64,000 nucleotides of DNA from Thiothrix fructosivorans (GCF_017349355.1 NZ_JAFMPM010000006.1:868001-932000); one strand, 5' to 3'. Numbered from the stretch's first letter, positions 19,893 through 29,434 are shown. Numbers and translations: made by a program. The notes: generated by a model from the letters alone, not told the origin.

Positions 19893-20359
19893 ACATATCG
19901 AAACGGCACATTGATCAGCTTTTCACTCACCAAGCCCAGTCGCTCGTTATTTTTTCATACCTTGCAATTTAAAAGGTTGACTTTTATTTTACAAGGTAAG
20001 TTGACGGGCATTCTGAGATGCAGAAAACACCTGCTGGCAGGCTGATCTATTGCCAAATGCCAAAACACCCTTGTTTTTCATCCAAAAAAAGCTCAAAACT
20101 ACCTTGTGTTTTATACTTTAACGGATAATTTCACGACTATGCATAGGGGTATTGTCGTCGCCACTGTATTTGGCGGGGGAATGCCATCGGGTGGTTGCTG
20201 CGTATGCTGAAACAGCGACGCACATCAAGTCTGTATGAATATCGAAATACCGTCACGTTTAAAGAAGGCGGCGTTAATGCACGCCGTTATTGGCAGTGGC
20301 AAAGCTTGATGCCAAAGTATATACTAATAATATATATTTCAACGTAAGGGAGGAAGCTC
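19893..20359. other. Intergenic stretch upstream of vapBC
   Basis: No credible gene. It is locally AT-rich with a run of direct/inverted short motifs; near its right end atatactaataatatatatt offers candidate -10 sequences for vapBC, and ggaggaag is the vapB ribosome site. A short reading frame around 20200-20335 (AMLKQRRTSSLYEYRN-like) looks like a decayed remnant that I cannot assign. Confidence 0.4.
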
Positions 20360-20596
20360 ATGCAAACCGCAACCTTGTTTCAAAATGGCGCAAGTCAGGC
20401 CGTGCGCATCCCCAAAGAATTCCGTTTTGAAGGTAAGGAAGTTGCCATAAAGAAAATCGGCAACAACCTGATATTGCACCCTATCTGCAATTCATGGGAC
20501 AGCTTGTTCAAGAGCCTTGAGCAATTCTCAGCCGATTTCATGACGGATGGACGCGAACAACCCGCACAACAACAACGCGAAGACCTGTTTGCATGA
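20360..20596 (+). CDS. vapB: VapB-type antitoxin (AbrB/MazE fold)
   Basis: 78 residues. The N-terminal swapped-hairpin DNA-binding domain is recognisable (TATLFQNGASQAVRIPKEFR, VAIKKIGNNLILHP), and the C-terminal tail should wrap the toxin. Strong ggaggaag site. It shares ATGA with vapC, the usual translational coupling of such modules; antitoxin and complex would repress their own promoter. Confidence 0.88.
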   Translation: MQTATLFQNGASQAVRIPKEFRFEGKEVAIKKIGNNLILHPICNSWDSLFKSLEQFSADFMTDGREQPAQQQREDLFA

Positions 20597-20994
20597 ACTA
20601 CCTGCTGGACACCAATATCTGCATCTACCTCATCAAGCGCAAACCGTCCGAAGTGCTCCAGCGCTTTCGGCAACTGCAACCCGGCAGTGTTTTCATTTCA
20701 TCCGTGACCACTTCGGAGCTTTACTACGGTGCGCAGAAAAGCCAGCGGGTACAAACCAATCTGGAAGCCCTGAACAATTTCCTGTTGCCGTTCCGTATTG
20801 TGGATTACGACGAATCCGCCTCTTTCCTGTATGGTGAACTGCGTGCTGATTTGGAAAAACGCGGGCAGCCGATTGGGCCGCTGGATATGATGATTGCCGC
20901 CCATGCGCTGAGTCTGGATGTGCCGCTGGTGACGAATAACACCAAAGAGTTTGAGCGGGTTAAGGGGTTGAAGCTGGAGAACTGGGTGGGCTAG
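20593..20994 (+). CDS. vapC: VapC-type PIN-domain ribonuclease toxin
   Basis: 133 residues, normal length. PIN-domain acidic residues are in place: the first Asp in YLLDTNICIYLIK, a central Glu in TSELYYG, and Asp/Asp in PLDMMIAAHA and the TNNTKEFERV region. VapC enzymes cleave initiator tRNA or rRNA when freed from VapB. It forms a complete module with vapB at the left edge of the AT-rich ABC operon. Confidence 0.9.
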   Translation: MNYLLDTNICIYLIKRKPSEVLQRFRQLQPGSVFISSVTTSELYYGAQKSQRVQTNLEALNNFLLPFRIVDYDESASFLYGELRADLEKRGQPIGPLDMMIAAHALSLDVPLVTNNTKEFERVKGLKLENWVG

Positions 20995-21057
20995 GTGTTT
21001 GAGGAAATACAATAGGGGATAGCTAAACGTCTTTCTAATTACGGTCACTGCAAAATA

Positions 21058-22875
21058 CTAATTTATAGGAAAAAAACCATAACGACCAATATTTTCGTTT
21101 TTGGAAAAATGGATATAATTCATTTCTGAATGAAGGCACTCATCTGGTTCTTGGTTATCGAATATAATAATCTGACTATTTTTATAATAATCGCAAAGAT
21201 CACGATAAAATGCATAAATTAAATCATTAGCCAAGAAAACCTCCTCATCCTTTATTTCAACAGATTCATCTCGTTTGCGATACGTAGTTAGTGGAGAGTC
21301 GAGGATGATAAATCCCGGATGCCGTCCTTTCGGAATAAGATACTCCATCAGGCCAATAATAATTGCCGCAAAACAAATAGCTCTATAACCTTTGCCAAAG
21401 TGACTTCTAGGCTTTCCAGCGACAACTATATCTCTAGTATCAATATCAAAAACAGTATCATTACCATTTGGAAAGCCCCATCGGACTAATATTTTTTTAA
21501 TTTCCTCGGAAAACTGTTTCGTCTCTTTTGAGAAATCATCAAGTTTATAAGTATCTGAAATATCATTATATGCAACTTGTAAGCGCCCAATTTCTTCCAG
21601 TATATTTTGCCGTTTCTTTTCTTGATCTCGTTGCTGCCTAAATTTAGATCGAGTCAAGTCAAGGTCTCGTAAAAGTTTACGATTTACTTTTAGTTTGTTA
21701 CCAACTGTCTCTTCCAGCAATGCATCAATTCTGCCAACCTCATTCATATAAGCAGTGAGTTCTATCTTACGTTTATCTATAAAGTTCTCAGTGTTACGTA
21801 TTGTTGAACGCAAATCCTTAATATGTTTGTCAAGCTTAATAATTTCTGCCATATTTCCCTGAATAATGGTGTCAACATCAATCTCTTTTTCTTCTGTAAG
21901 CTCGCTGCCACACATAGGACAATTTACAATCTTTTGTTGTTCGATATAAACAACCGCTTCAGAATTGGCTTCTAAACGTTCACGATCTGAAAGATATTTT
22001 TTTTCTAGAATCCTAAATCGCCCAATTAAAATATCATCATTAGTAATCATCCGGCTTATTGAATTAGCATTATCCCGGAATTGGTTTCGTTCGGTCACGA
22101 GTAAATTATTAGATGCAATAAGTTGATTGAGTTCTTCTTCGGCTTGTTCATAGGTGATTTCCAATCCTTGAAGTATCTCGTCTAGTTTTATAAGTGATTT
22201 TTTTGCATCTTCTTCGCTTGGGAAAAACTGTCTTAAAAAATCCTCAAGATTATCTAACTTTTGTTTAGCATTCGTCTTTGATATTTTATCTTCTTTTGCA
22301 TCGAGAATTTTTGAATCATCTTCTCCAGTCAACAAGGTTTTTAAAAGTGATAATTCTTGTGTCTTTTCTGTGTTTTGACCTTTCCCTAATGGGGAACTCT
22401 CTGAAATGATACGTGTCTCATCTACCAGAAAAATCTTTTCTAAAATACGTAGTGTCAATGCAGAATGGTTCATTGATTCCTTGCCTTTAGCAAGTACTTT
22501 ATTACCAAGATTAAATTGATCAAGAAAGAATCTAGATAGATTTGGGGATCCTTTATGCGATGGCTTTAGAGTGGTTGCCATATTATTATTGGTTAACTCA
22601 ATGCATGTAATGTCTGATTTTTCCCTAAGCTCCCTTGATAGAGTAAAGCGAGATTTCTTATCATTTGTTTCAAAAGTTACTTCGAGATGTGTATAACCAT
22701 TAGCTTGTTCAATTGGTTTGGGCGGAGCATCTGCGCCAAAAATAAACTGAAAGCATTTTATAATATATGATTTTCCAGTATCAGAAGCACCAGCAACAAC
22801 ATTTAGACTTGCTTCAAATTCAATGATGGCACTTTTCTTTCCTGCACCTTTTACTTCAACTTTCTTTATGATCAT
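21058..22875 (-). CDS. SMC/Rad50-like ABC ATPase of an ABC-three-component system
   Basis: 605 residues. Walker A GASDTGKS (29-36), a long coiled-coil middle broken by a zinc-hook-like CPMC (319-322), an ABC signature region SHFGKGYRA (491-499) and Walker B FIILDSP (522-528) give a Rad50/RecN-like ATPase. With the two upstream genes (a ~140-residue middle component and an endonuclease-like protein) it matches the ABC-3C class of conflict systems described from comparative genomics. The start overlaps the middle-gene stop (ATGA). The region is clearly more AT-rich than its surroundings, suggesting transfer. The gene itself is intact, but the operon is split by an IS, so expression may depend on read-through. 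Confidence 0.8.
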   Translation of the reverse strand: MIIKKVEVKGAGKKSAIIEFEASLNVVAGASDTGKSYIIKCFQFIFGADAPPKPIEQANGYTHLEVTFETNDKKSRFTLSRELREKSDITCIELTNNNMATTLKPSHKGSPNLSRFFLDQFNLGNKVLAKGKESMNHSALTLRILEKIFLVDETRIISESSPLGKGQNTEKTQELSLLKTLLTGEDDSKILDAKEDKISKTNAKQKLDNLEDFLRQFFPSEEDAKKSLIKLDEILQGLEITYEQAEEELNQLIASNNLLVTERNQFRDNANSISRMITNDDILIGRFRILEKKYLSDRERLEANSEAVVYIEQQKIVNCPMCGSELTEEKEIDVDTIIQGNMAEIIKLDKHIKDLRSTIRNTENFIDKRKIELTAYMNEVGRIDALLEETVGNKLKVNRKLLRDLDLTRSKFRQQRDQEKKRQNILEEIGRLQVAYNDISDTYKLDDFSKETKQFSEEIKKILVRWGFPNGNDTVFDIDTRDIVVAGKPRSHFGKGYRAICFAAIIIGLMEYLIPKGRHPGFIILDSPLTTYRKRDESVEIKDEEVFLANDLIYAFYRDLCDYYKNSQIIIFDNQEPDECLHSEMNYIHFSKNENIGRYGFFPIN

Positions 22876-22989
22876 ATTTCGCTCTTCGCCAAATCAATAA
22901 CACTCATATTTATGATCCACTGTTTGTTATCAGACAACCAATTGAGTCGCTCCCAAGCCTTTTTGTAATAATCAGCTTTTAGACATGAA

Positions 22990-22997
22990 ACAAAGTC
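22990..22997. repeat. Target site duplication, left, IS copy 1
   Basis: ACAAAGTC, identical to the 8 bases at the other end of the element. Confidence 0.95.
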
Positions 22998-24637
22998 GTA
23001 ATTGATCACATCCCCACCCCTTGCGGTAAAGCGGGCAGGGCAAAGCCAGCGCGGGCAGCGGTAATAACACTGGCAAGATAAGCCAAGGCAGACTGTCCAC
23101 GTTTGCGGCAAGTACCGATGATGCTGGCCAGCATGGCAAACGCACGGCTCCCCGTAGCACTCTTTGTGCCATGGTTGGTTTTGCGCAGGATCACCCAATG
23201 GCGCAACGCCCGCTCAGCCTCATTATTGGTCAAGGGAAGCCACGGGTGGTCAAGGATTCGGAAAATGGCATCCCAATCATTGATGAACTCTTTCGCCAGT
23301 GCCGCCGTCTTGTCATGGGCAGATACGGCATGGATCAAGCATAATGCCCTGAATTCCAGGAGTTTTGCCTGATGGCGTTGACGGATCACGTCGGTTTGCG
23401 TCCCCACCGTGCCGCCTGCTGCCCGCCAAGCGTAAATGTCGTCCTGTAATACCCTCAGCCAAGCGAGGGTGAAGTTGCCAAACGTCCGCCCGTCTTTGTC
23501 CAGTGATTCTGCCAGCCCACGGGCTTTGCGGATCAGGTGCGCCCAGCAACGCAAGCGTTTGGGGTGGTGGCGGTAAGCGGCATAGCCATCACTCATCAGC
23601 CAGCCCCCAAAGTGGGGGCTAATCACGTTGTCGAGCATTTCAATGGTGCGCTGCCCTACGTAGAAACAAACGCTGAGGGTGGTGACGAATGTCCATAGCC
23701 ACAGGGCTTCGCCACGCTCTTTCCAAGAGGTTTCATCAATATACAGCACCCCGCCGTCAGCGGTGGCTTCTGCCAACAGCCCTTCCACCAAGGCATCTTC
23801 CAATGGAGAAGCACTCGCGGCTGCTTCCTCAAAACATTGCTGCAACACCCCGACACTTAGGGGAATGCCCAACACCTCCCGCAACAGTTCTTGTGTGCCA
23901 CGCAGTGACAAGCGTGAGCGCAGCCGTAGGTGGACAATAAGTGCCGCCAGATTGCCCCCAATCAGCCGCCACTCGCCCACATCAACCTCCGGGTATAACG
24001 GGTCGGGAGCTTGGCGATGCGGGATATGGCGGCTCACATGACCGCAGGTGCATACGCTATCGTGAAGGTGGTGGCGGGTGGTGATGACGGTCAGTCCGGG
24101 GTTCCCATCCGTGCCAAACTGGATGTCCACACTGTCATAGGCGGTATAAATACGGGAGACAGCCGCATCCAGGGACCTGCCACAGGCTTCACATCGGCTG
24201 GGGTAATGGTGTTCGTCTGCATTGATGGGCGGATGCCATACCCGACCATAACCCGGTGCGCCGGGTTGTTTACCCGCTTTGCGTTTGGCTGGTTGGGCTG
24301 GCTTTGTGCCCGCCACAGCTTCTGGTTCCGGGGTTGGCTTTCCTCTGGCTGCACCCACCCCTTCTGTTTCGGGCAAAGCCACCGTTTTGGGTGACGTTTC
24401 CCACGGGAAACCGCTGCTGGGTGGTTTGGAGGAGTTGTTGGAGTTTTGGTTGATCTGTTCCCGCGCTTCTTTCAGGTCATGCAACAACTTGGTCGACAGG
24501 TGCAGCAGTTCCTCCGGCGTGAGCTTGGCAAGGTACTGGCTGTTAAGCTGTTTGAGGCTGTGGTCTTTCAGTTGTTGGGTCATCGGGGGAGTGTCGCAAA
24601 TTTAGTGCGTTTGGGTAAGGGGGGACTGTTCAGTTAC
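22998..24637 (-). mobile_element. IS66-family element (ISBst12-like), copy 1
   Basis: 1640 bp, bounded by imperfect terminal inverted repeats (GTAATTGATCACATCCCC at the left, GTAACTGAACAGTCCCC reading in from the right) and by 8-bp direct repeats ACAAAGTC. Eight-base duplications are the IS66 hallmark. It carries a single transposase gene and no tnpA/tnpB, as in the ISBst12 subgroup. It sits in the ABC-3C middle gene in the same orientation as the operon. Confidence 0.93.
23006..24583 (-). CDS. IS66-family transposase (TnpC-like), copy 1
   Basis: 525 residues. N-terminal coiled/leucine-rich region (LKDHSLKQLNSQYLAKL), the SNNSSKPPSSG linker typical of IS66 transposases, a zinc-binding segment (CEACGRSLD, CTCGHVSRH), and a DDE core with D in LYIDETSWK, D in LMSDGYAAY followed by RLRCWAHLIRKARG, and E in NNEAERALRHWV. 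Identical in every reading frame to copy 2. Confidence 0.95.
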   Translation of the reverse strand: MTQQLKDHSLKQLNSQYLAKLTPEELLHLSTKLLHDLKEAREQINQNSNNSSKPPSSGFPWETSPKTVALPETEGVGAARGKPTPEPEAVAGTKPAQPAKRKAGKQPGAPGYGRVWHPPINADEHHYPSRCEACGRSLDAAVSRIYTAYDSVDIQFGTDGNPGLTVITTRHHLHDSVCTCGHVSRHIPHRQAPDPLYPEVDVGEWRLIGGNLAALIVHLRLRSRLSLRGTQELLREVLGIPLSVGVLQQCFEEAAASASPLEDALVEGLLAEATADGGVLYIDETSWKERGEALWLWTFVTTLSVCFYVGQRTIEMLDNVISPHFGGWLMSDGYAAYRHHPKRLRCWAHLIRKARGLAESLDKDGRTFGNFTLAWLRVLQDDIYAWRAAGGTVGTQTDVIRQRHQAKLLEFRALCLIHAVSAHDKTAALAKEFINDWDAIFRILDHPWLPLTNNEAERALRHWVILRKTNHGTKSATGSRAFAMLASIIGTCRKRGQSALAYLASVITAARAGFALPALPQGVGM

Positions 24638-24645
24638 ACAAAGTC
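24638..24645. repeat. Target site duplication, right, IS copy 1
   Basis: ACAAAGTC, matching the left copy exactly. Confidence 0.95.
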
Positions 24646-24940
24646 TAACGTATACTCATTGCTGCAAAAATAATAACCTGACTTATCAATAAGTAAATCA
24701 ATTATCCCCCTTTTGACAAAAAACTGTATTGCATCAGGTAAAGATTCACGTCGTTGTGCAATTTCTGCAATATGATTAGGCATTGCAGGATGAAGATTTT
24801 CAGGGCCACCAAACTCTTTTGAATATAATAACGCATAATCAAGAAGCACTAAATCATCCAAGTTTAACTTACAGTCTAAGGCTGTCAATATGAGAGATAT
24901 TCGCGTGCCAATTTCTATGGGGTTATTAAATATTGTACGC

Positions 24941-26029
24941 TTATCCATGAGGTTTTCCTCTTACCCATTTGATGCGGCTTTCATTAACAAGTTGATGGCA
25001 TATACCTTTTTTGTCTTGTGTTTTTATGTAATCCTTCAAAGGATGCGAAGAATAGTTAGCAATGGATGCTTGCTCTGTAGTTGAAAGATAACGCTCATAA
25101 CCGTTTTCAAATTTCTTTTTAATCGTAGGAGATATAACTTCATAACACTCATCAATAAGTTCTTGATAAGAGTTATCAGGAAGCCAATCTCTCGAAAATC
25201 TTTCTAAATCTTCTGCTGCATAAAAGTTTTTACGAGCACTTTCATATTCATCCTTATAATCGTCATTATTTGATAGAGAGTAAGTATCGAGCTTTTCTCC
25301 TTCTGCATCGCTGAAAGCACGTAGTAACTCAGATGTGTAAATTATTTCATTATCTGCCAAATTACTGGGGGGAATAGGAATTTTTGGTCTTCTTTTGATT
25401 TGCGATCCAAACAGTGTCACATGAAATGGTGTATTAGAGTGCAAATCTAATATCTCCATAGGAGGAATATGATCAAATATATGAAAATTTACCGATTTTA
25501 TGAAGTTCTGTAAATCATCTGTTAATTCAATATTATTATCTCGCTTGCTTGTTATTTTGCTTCGACATTCGTCATTCCATCGATTAAGCAATGCTGACTT
25601 GAGTTTTTCACTATTTCTTAGATGATTAAGCAAGTCTGTTGATATGCCTAATGGGGTAACAAAATAATATTTTACTGGGACAGTAAGTTCACCCTTGTAT
25701 GCATAATATAAAAGTTTCCCAATTTCTAATAATGCTTGTGCAACGTTTAGCTTACTACTGTAATGTTTACATTGGAAGTTTTCCCATTCTCCAGATGGCA
25801 GGTTAGAGTACGCGATCACGTCGCGTCCCATATCGCCACCACCACCACAACGAACAACTTTTACATATTGTGTTTTCCAGTAATAAACCAACTCTAAGGT
25901 GAAGTCTTCCCAGCGATCAGCATCAAGAATTTTGAGGCGCGATAGTGGAGCGATTTGCTCACCATATGTAATATCTCGTGCGGTAAACAAGACTTCGTCG
26001 GATTTAGGTAATGGTATTTCTATTTCCAT
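24941..26029 (-). CDS. Endonuclease-like component of the ABC-three-component system
   Basis: 362 residues. The N-terminal ~95 residues look like a restriction-endonuclease fold: WEDFTLELVYYWK (acidic E41), GGGGDMGRDVIAY (D66/D70) and ENFQCKHY (Q86, K88), the (E)-D-QxK arrangement used by Mrr-type nucleases. The remainder is helical with no clear motif (C-terminal partner-binding domain, inference). First gene of the operon; its end overlaps the middle component by 8 bp. Low GC like the ATPase. Probably the DNA-cleaving effector switched by the SMC-like ATPase. Confidence 0.72.
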   Translation of the reverse strand: MEIEIPLPKSDEVLFTARDITYGEQIAPLSRLKILDADRWEDFTLELVYYWKTQYVKVVRCGGGGDMGRDVIAYSNLPSGEWENFQCKHYSSKLNVAQALLEIGKLLYYAYKGELTVPVKYYFVTPLGISTDLLNHLRNSEKLKSALLNRWNDECRSKITSKRDNNIELTDDLQNFIKSVNFHIFDHIPPMEILDLHSNTPFHVTLFGSQIKRRPKIPIPPSNLADNEIIYTSELLRAFSDAEGEKLDTYSLSNNDDYKDEYESARKNFYAAEDLERFSRDWLPDNSYQELIDECYEVISPTIKKKFENGYERYLSTTEQASIANYSSHPLKDYIKTQDKKGICHQLVNESRIKWVRGKPHG

Positions 26030-26316
26030 GCTCTTGAGTCAATAACTCACTGTAAAATTAGAAAAGTCATTGATAAATAACAAATTTATCCATTGTGATT
26101 AACAAGTTGTCTCTATAGTTTGGAGTACAAACAGGCGAAAGTTGACAACTTCTTATTTGTTCACAGCCAACCTACACTAATTGCGTGAGTGCCGTTGATA
26201 TGAATCTATCATCAAGTTCACTAATTCGCTAGTACTAAAAAACATGCTATTTTTCCGACTAGAAAAGCAGTCTGTCTTGCAAGAAGGAACTTCAATGAAT
26301 TTTCACTTCCCAATCA

Positions 26317-26730
26317 TCAATGCTTCAATGTTTTCTCCCCATCCAACACCCAGCAACGCGGCATCTGCGTATATCCAATCCGCCCGTAATACGCATTCGC
26401 CGCCGGAGCTGCAATCAGTATCAGCTTGCAATGCCTGCCCAATTGCTGCTGGGTGAGGATTTGCAATTGCTTGCCGATGCCCTGTCGCTGGTAGTCTTGG
26501 TCAACTGCGAGATCAGACAGGTAACAGGCGTAATGGAAGTCGGTCATGGAACGCGCTACGCCCACCAGTTGGTCGCCATCCCATGCTGTCACCAGCAGGT
26601 TGCTGTTGTTGACCATGCCTTCCATGCACTCGCGGTCGTCAATCGGGCGGCGTTCGCCCAGCGTGGAACGCCGCAACACGTCGATGAACTGCTCGACCGC
26701 AACAGGGGCGTTGACCTTGTAGTGGATCAT
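26317..26730 (-). CDS. GNAT-family N-acetyltransferase
   Basis: 137 residues from the ATG with a gaggagg site. The acetyl-CoA binding motif A is clear: LSDLAVDQDYQRQGIGKQL (Q/RxxGxG), preceded by the VGVARSMTDF beta strand and followed by LILIAAPAANAYYGRIGY. Substrate unknown. It starts 7 bases after the glyoxalase gene stop, so the two form an operon. A longer reading frame (11 extra codons) has no ribosome site. Confidence 0.85.
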   Translation of the reverse strand: MIHYKVNAPVAVEQFIDVLRRSTLGERRPIDDRECMEGMVNNSNLLVTAWDGDQLVGVARSMTDFHYACYLSDLAVDQDYQRQGIGKQLQILTQQQLGRHCKLILIAAPAANAYYGRIGYTQMPRCWVLDGEKTLKH

Positions 26731-26737
26731 GCCCTCC

Positions 26738-27133
26738 TCAACCCCGCTGGTGCTTCTCACCAATCAGCTCAATCTGATAACCATCCGGGTCTTCGAGGAA
26801 AGCAATGATGGTCGTACCTGCATTCATCGGCCCGGCTTCGCGGATGATCTTGCCGCCCGCTGCCCGCATTTTGTCGCAGGCGGCGTACACATCCGGCACT
26901 TCCAGCGCGATATGCCCGAAAGCCGTGCCCAGTTCGTACTGGTCCACGCCCCAGTTGTAGGTCAGCTCCAGCACGGTCTGGTCGGTTTCGTCGCCATAAC
27001 CGATGAAGGCAAGGGTGAATTCGCCCGCCGGGTAATCCTTGCGGCGCAGCAGTTGCATACCGAGGACGTTGGTGTAAAACGTAATCGAGCGTTCCAGATC
27101 GCCGACGCGCAACATGGTGTGAAGGATTCGCAT
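26738..27133 (-). CDS. gloA: Lactoylglutathione lyase (glyoxalase I)
   Basis: 131 residues, normal length. It converts the methylglyoxal-glutathione hemithioacetal to S-lactoylglutathione. Family hallmarks: [20 protein letters not shown] (metal His), [15 protein letters not shown], the [10 protein letters not shown] metal Glu, [10 protein letters not shown] (second His) and [13 protein letters not shown] (second Glu), the set for the Ni/Co-type dimer. Good aggag site. Confidence 0.95.
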   Translation of the reverse strand: MRILHTMLRVGDLERSITFYTNVLGMQLLRRKDYPAGEFTLAFIGYGDETDQTVLELTYNWGVDQYELGTAFGHIALEVPDVYAACDKMRAAGGKIIREAGPMNAGTTIIAFLEDPDGYQIELIGEKHQRG

Positions 27134-27219
27134 GGTGAAACTCCTGAAAATACGATCCGTCCATTCTGCCCCGATCGGGTCATGGCAGCAAATCTACCTT
27201 GCCTGCACTGGGGGCAAAC

Positions 27220-27819
27220 TCACAGCAGTTTCAGCGCCAGCGCCCTAGCCTTGCGTTGCACCGATTCCGGCAGCTTGAGGTGCGACTCCTGACTGATCAG
27301 CCCGGTAAACAGCTTGCCGACGGGGGCAGCGCCAATGACTTGTGCGGTCTGTTTCAGTTGCGGCAATGTGCCGAACACCCAGCGCCCCAGCAAGCCGGGC
27401 GCGGCAGACGAAGCTACCAACACTGCCTTTTTCCTGGGCAACCCGGCCTTGCGGGTTTTGGGGGCGTATGCACCCCACGGCCAGTAGGCGTACATCACCA
27501 GCCGTTCCATGAAACGCTTGAACAGCGCCGTTACACCACCGAAATTGGTCGGGGAGGCGAAGATGTAGGCATCGGCAGCTTCGATTTTATCCACCAACGC
27601 CTGCATCCCATCGTGCTGGATGCACTGACCCGGCGCTGTCCCCGGCTGTTGGGTACATTCGCGGCAGTTCAGGCAGAACTCAATCGGGTAATCGCGCAAG
27701 TTGATGGTTTCGCTGCTGGCATCATGAGCACGCAGAGTATCTGCCATCAGAGCGAGCGTCTGGTCGGTCACACCGTTGGGGCGGTAAGAACCGTTGATGA
27801 TGAGGATTTGTCGGGGCAT
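27220..27819 (-). CDS. NADPH-dependent FMN reductase / flavodoxin-fold protein
   Basis: 199 residues. A flavodoxin-like fold starts with ILIINGSYRPNGVTDQT (FMN phosphate loop), has a FCLNCREC cysteine cluster, and the typical ASPTNFGGVTALFKRFMER active-site loop of the iron-sulfur-flavoprotein/NAD(P)H reductase group. Likely reduces quinones, flavin or iron with NAD(P)H; the substrate is not determinable. Separate from gloA by about 85 bp. Confidence 0.8.
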   Translation of the reverse strand: MPRQILIINGSYRPNGVTDQTLALMADTLRAHDASSETINLRDYPIEFCLNCRECTQQPGTAPGQCIQHDGMQALVDKIEAADAYIFASPTNFGGVTALFKRFMERLVMYAYWPWGAYAPKTRKAGLPRKKAVLVASSAAPGLLGRWVFGTLPQLKQTAQVIGAAPVGKLFTGLISQESHLKLPESVQRKARALALKLL

Positions 27820-27924
27820 AACACATCCCTCCTGTGTTGATACTGCCAGTGTAAGTCAGCATGGCAGATCAAACGGTGACAAAAGGCATGGAACTTCCTT
27901 GGGGCAAGCTCGCCAGCTATTGGC

Positions 27925-28737
27925 TTACGCCAACCGTGCCATCACCAGCTCCATATTCGCCACCGCCAGCGCCGGTTTGACCTCAAACACCTTGCGGCTG
28001 TCAGGAAACTGCTGGTGCAATTGCGCCAGCGCCGTGAAGTAATCCCATGCTTGGGTGTAGTCATCCGCCCGGTTCAAACCGAGGCTTTCGCTTTCGACAA
28101 AGGTGAGATGCTGGTCGCTCAGCCCGTTGTTGGCGTGCAGGTGGAAATGGAGCCGCACGCCTTTGCCCTCCAGTTCGTGCAGCCATTGCAACCATTGCGG
28201 CAGGCTTTCCGGCGACCAAATCTTGGCATGACCGATGTCGAAACAGCAGTGGACGTAACGCAACTCCAGCCGTTCCACCAGCTCAAACAGCCACCGATAA
28301 AACGCCAGCGAGTGGAACGTATTCTCGATGTGAACCGGATGATCGTATTCCGCACAAAAGCGTTCCAACAAGCGCAATTGCCGCGTCAGATGTTCGCTCA
28401 GTGCGTCACGAAACGCCGGGCGCTGGCTGAGCGAATACTTGTGAGCGTGCATAATCGAATACGTCGAACCGAGGGTTTTGGCGGAGGCAAACTGCTGGTG
28501 CAATGCCTCCTCCTGCCGGTCAAGCCCAAACAGCGTCGCTTGGTAATGGTTGAAATGGGTGTTGACGGGGATCGGCTGGGCAGCTTCGCGCAAGGTGGCG
28601 ACCACGAATTCCCAGATTTCCGCATCGCCCTGATACAGGCCAACCTCCAGCGGGCGTTGCTGGGCAATGGCGGCGTGGACGACCTGTGCCTCCTCCGGCA
28701 GGTTCTTTTTCATGATTTTGAAGCCGAATCGCTGCAT
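27925..28737 (-). CDS. Xylose isomerase-like TIM-barrel protein
   Basis: 270 residues from the ATG behind an aaggaaa site (an upstream ATG would add 8 residues). Metal-binding style motifs of the AP endonuclease 2/xylose isomerase superfamily are visible: PVHIENTFHS (Glu), HCCFDIGHAKIW (Asp and His), HFHLHANNGLSDQHL (His). It could be a sugar isomerase or an endonuclease-IV-like enzyme; context gives no clue. Function unassigned. Confidence 0.7.
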   Translation of the reverse strand: MQRFGFKIMKKNLPEEAQVVHAAIAQQRPLEVGLYQGDAEIWEFVVATLREAAQPIPVNTHFNHYQATLFGLDRQEEALHQQFASAKTLGSTYSIMHAHKYSLSQRPAFRDALSEHLTRQLRLLERFCAEYDHPVHIENTFHSLAFYRWLFELVERLELRYVHCCFDIGHAKIWSPESLPQWLQWLHELEGKGVRLHFHLHANNGLSDQHLTFVESESLGLNRADDYTQAWDYFTALAQLHQQFPDSRKVFEVKPALAVANMELVMARLA

Positions 28738-28802
28738 GGTATTTTCCTTCATAATGATCATGATAAACTATTGGCCACCAAAATATTTTTAAGGAGAAAA
28801 TT

Positions 28803-29057
28803 GTGACGAATGCTATCAAACTTGTATTTGCAACCGCATTAGCGCTTACCTTGAGTGCCTGTAACGAAACCAAACCCAATCCCGTTGCGCCGCCAGTAGT
28901 GGGTGGAGATCGGGATGCGCATGGGTGCATTGGTTCCGCCGGATACACTTGGTGTCAGGCAACTAACCAATGTGAACGCTCTTGGGAATTGGCAAAGCAA
29001 CACCAGTTCGAGTTGACGCCAGAAGCATTCGATACGTTTTGCCAAAACAAAAAATAA
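28803..29057 (+). CDS. Small Cys-rich lipoprotein
   Basis: 84 residues from a GTG start with a taaggag site. A type II signal peptide ends in LTLSAC (lipid-modified cysteine near residue 20). The mature part has the pattern DAHGCIGSAGYTWCQATNQCERSWE, a small disulfide-type module seen in various bacterial envelope proteins; function unknown. Divergent from the TIM-barrel gene. Confidence 0.7.
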   Translation: MTNAIKLVFATALALTLSACNETKPNPVAPPVVGGDRDAHGCIGSAGYTWCQATNQCERSWELAKQHQFELTPEAFDTFCQNKK

Positions 29058-29426
29058 CCACACGCGTTGTTATCCTGACCCCTAGGGCATGAGCCTCAGC
29101 CCACCGTCGGTTTCAAGCGTTCCACCACTTTCGTCGCATATGACAGGTAGAACTCGCCTAGCGCATCGGTTTCATGGTCAAGGGTGATAGGGAGTTTAGC
29201 GCCCAAACTTTCCGCCGTATTGAGCCGGGTTTGGAAAGCGGATTTATGGCGTGCCAACCAGATAAATTCGCGGTGCGTAGGCTCGGTGAACACCATCACC
29301 AATAACGCGGCATGGTCGGCTTGCATCACTGCACACAAGGCGTTTTCAAAATCCTTCATGCGGGTGAGTTCTGCCGCACTGGGCAAGCCTTCGGCGTCGA
29401 GTTCGGTAAACTCCCACAAAATGCTG

Positions 29427-29434
29427 AAGCGTTC
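29427..29434. repeat. Target site duplication, left, IS copy 2
   Basis: AAGCGTTC, identical to the 8 bases after the element. Confidence 0.95.

Larger units (their letters stand above)
22872..24948 (-). pseudogene. ABC-3C middle component, interrupted by IS66 element
   Basis: The 5' part (104 codons from 24948) runs to the IS edge, where a stop codon appears at once; the 3' part (from 22989) runs to a TGA overlapping the ATPase start. Removing the IS and one 8-bp target copy joins them in frame to a 142-residue protein (311 + 118 bases = 143 codons), ending ...WLSDNKQWIINMSVIDLAKS-EI. The size, helical character and place between an endonuclease-like gene and an SMC-like ATPase match ABC-3C middle components. 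As it stands the protein lacks its last 38 residues, so the system is probably inactive. Confidence 0.8.

Noticed and set aside
23679-24394. Open frames on the + strand inside both IS66 copies
   Set aside because: They are antisense to the transposase and mirror its codon pattern; no ribosome sites or known domains.
26244-26456. Small + strand frame with gaaggaac site overlapping the GNAT gene
   Set aside because: It is antisense to a well-supported acetyltransferase and has no recognisable features.
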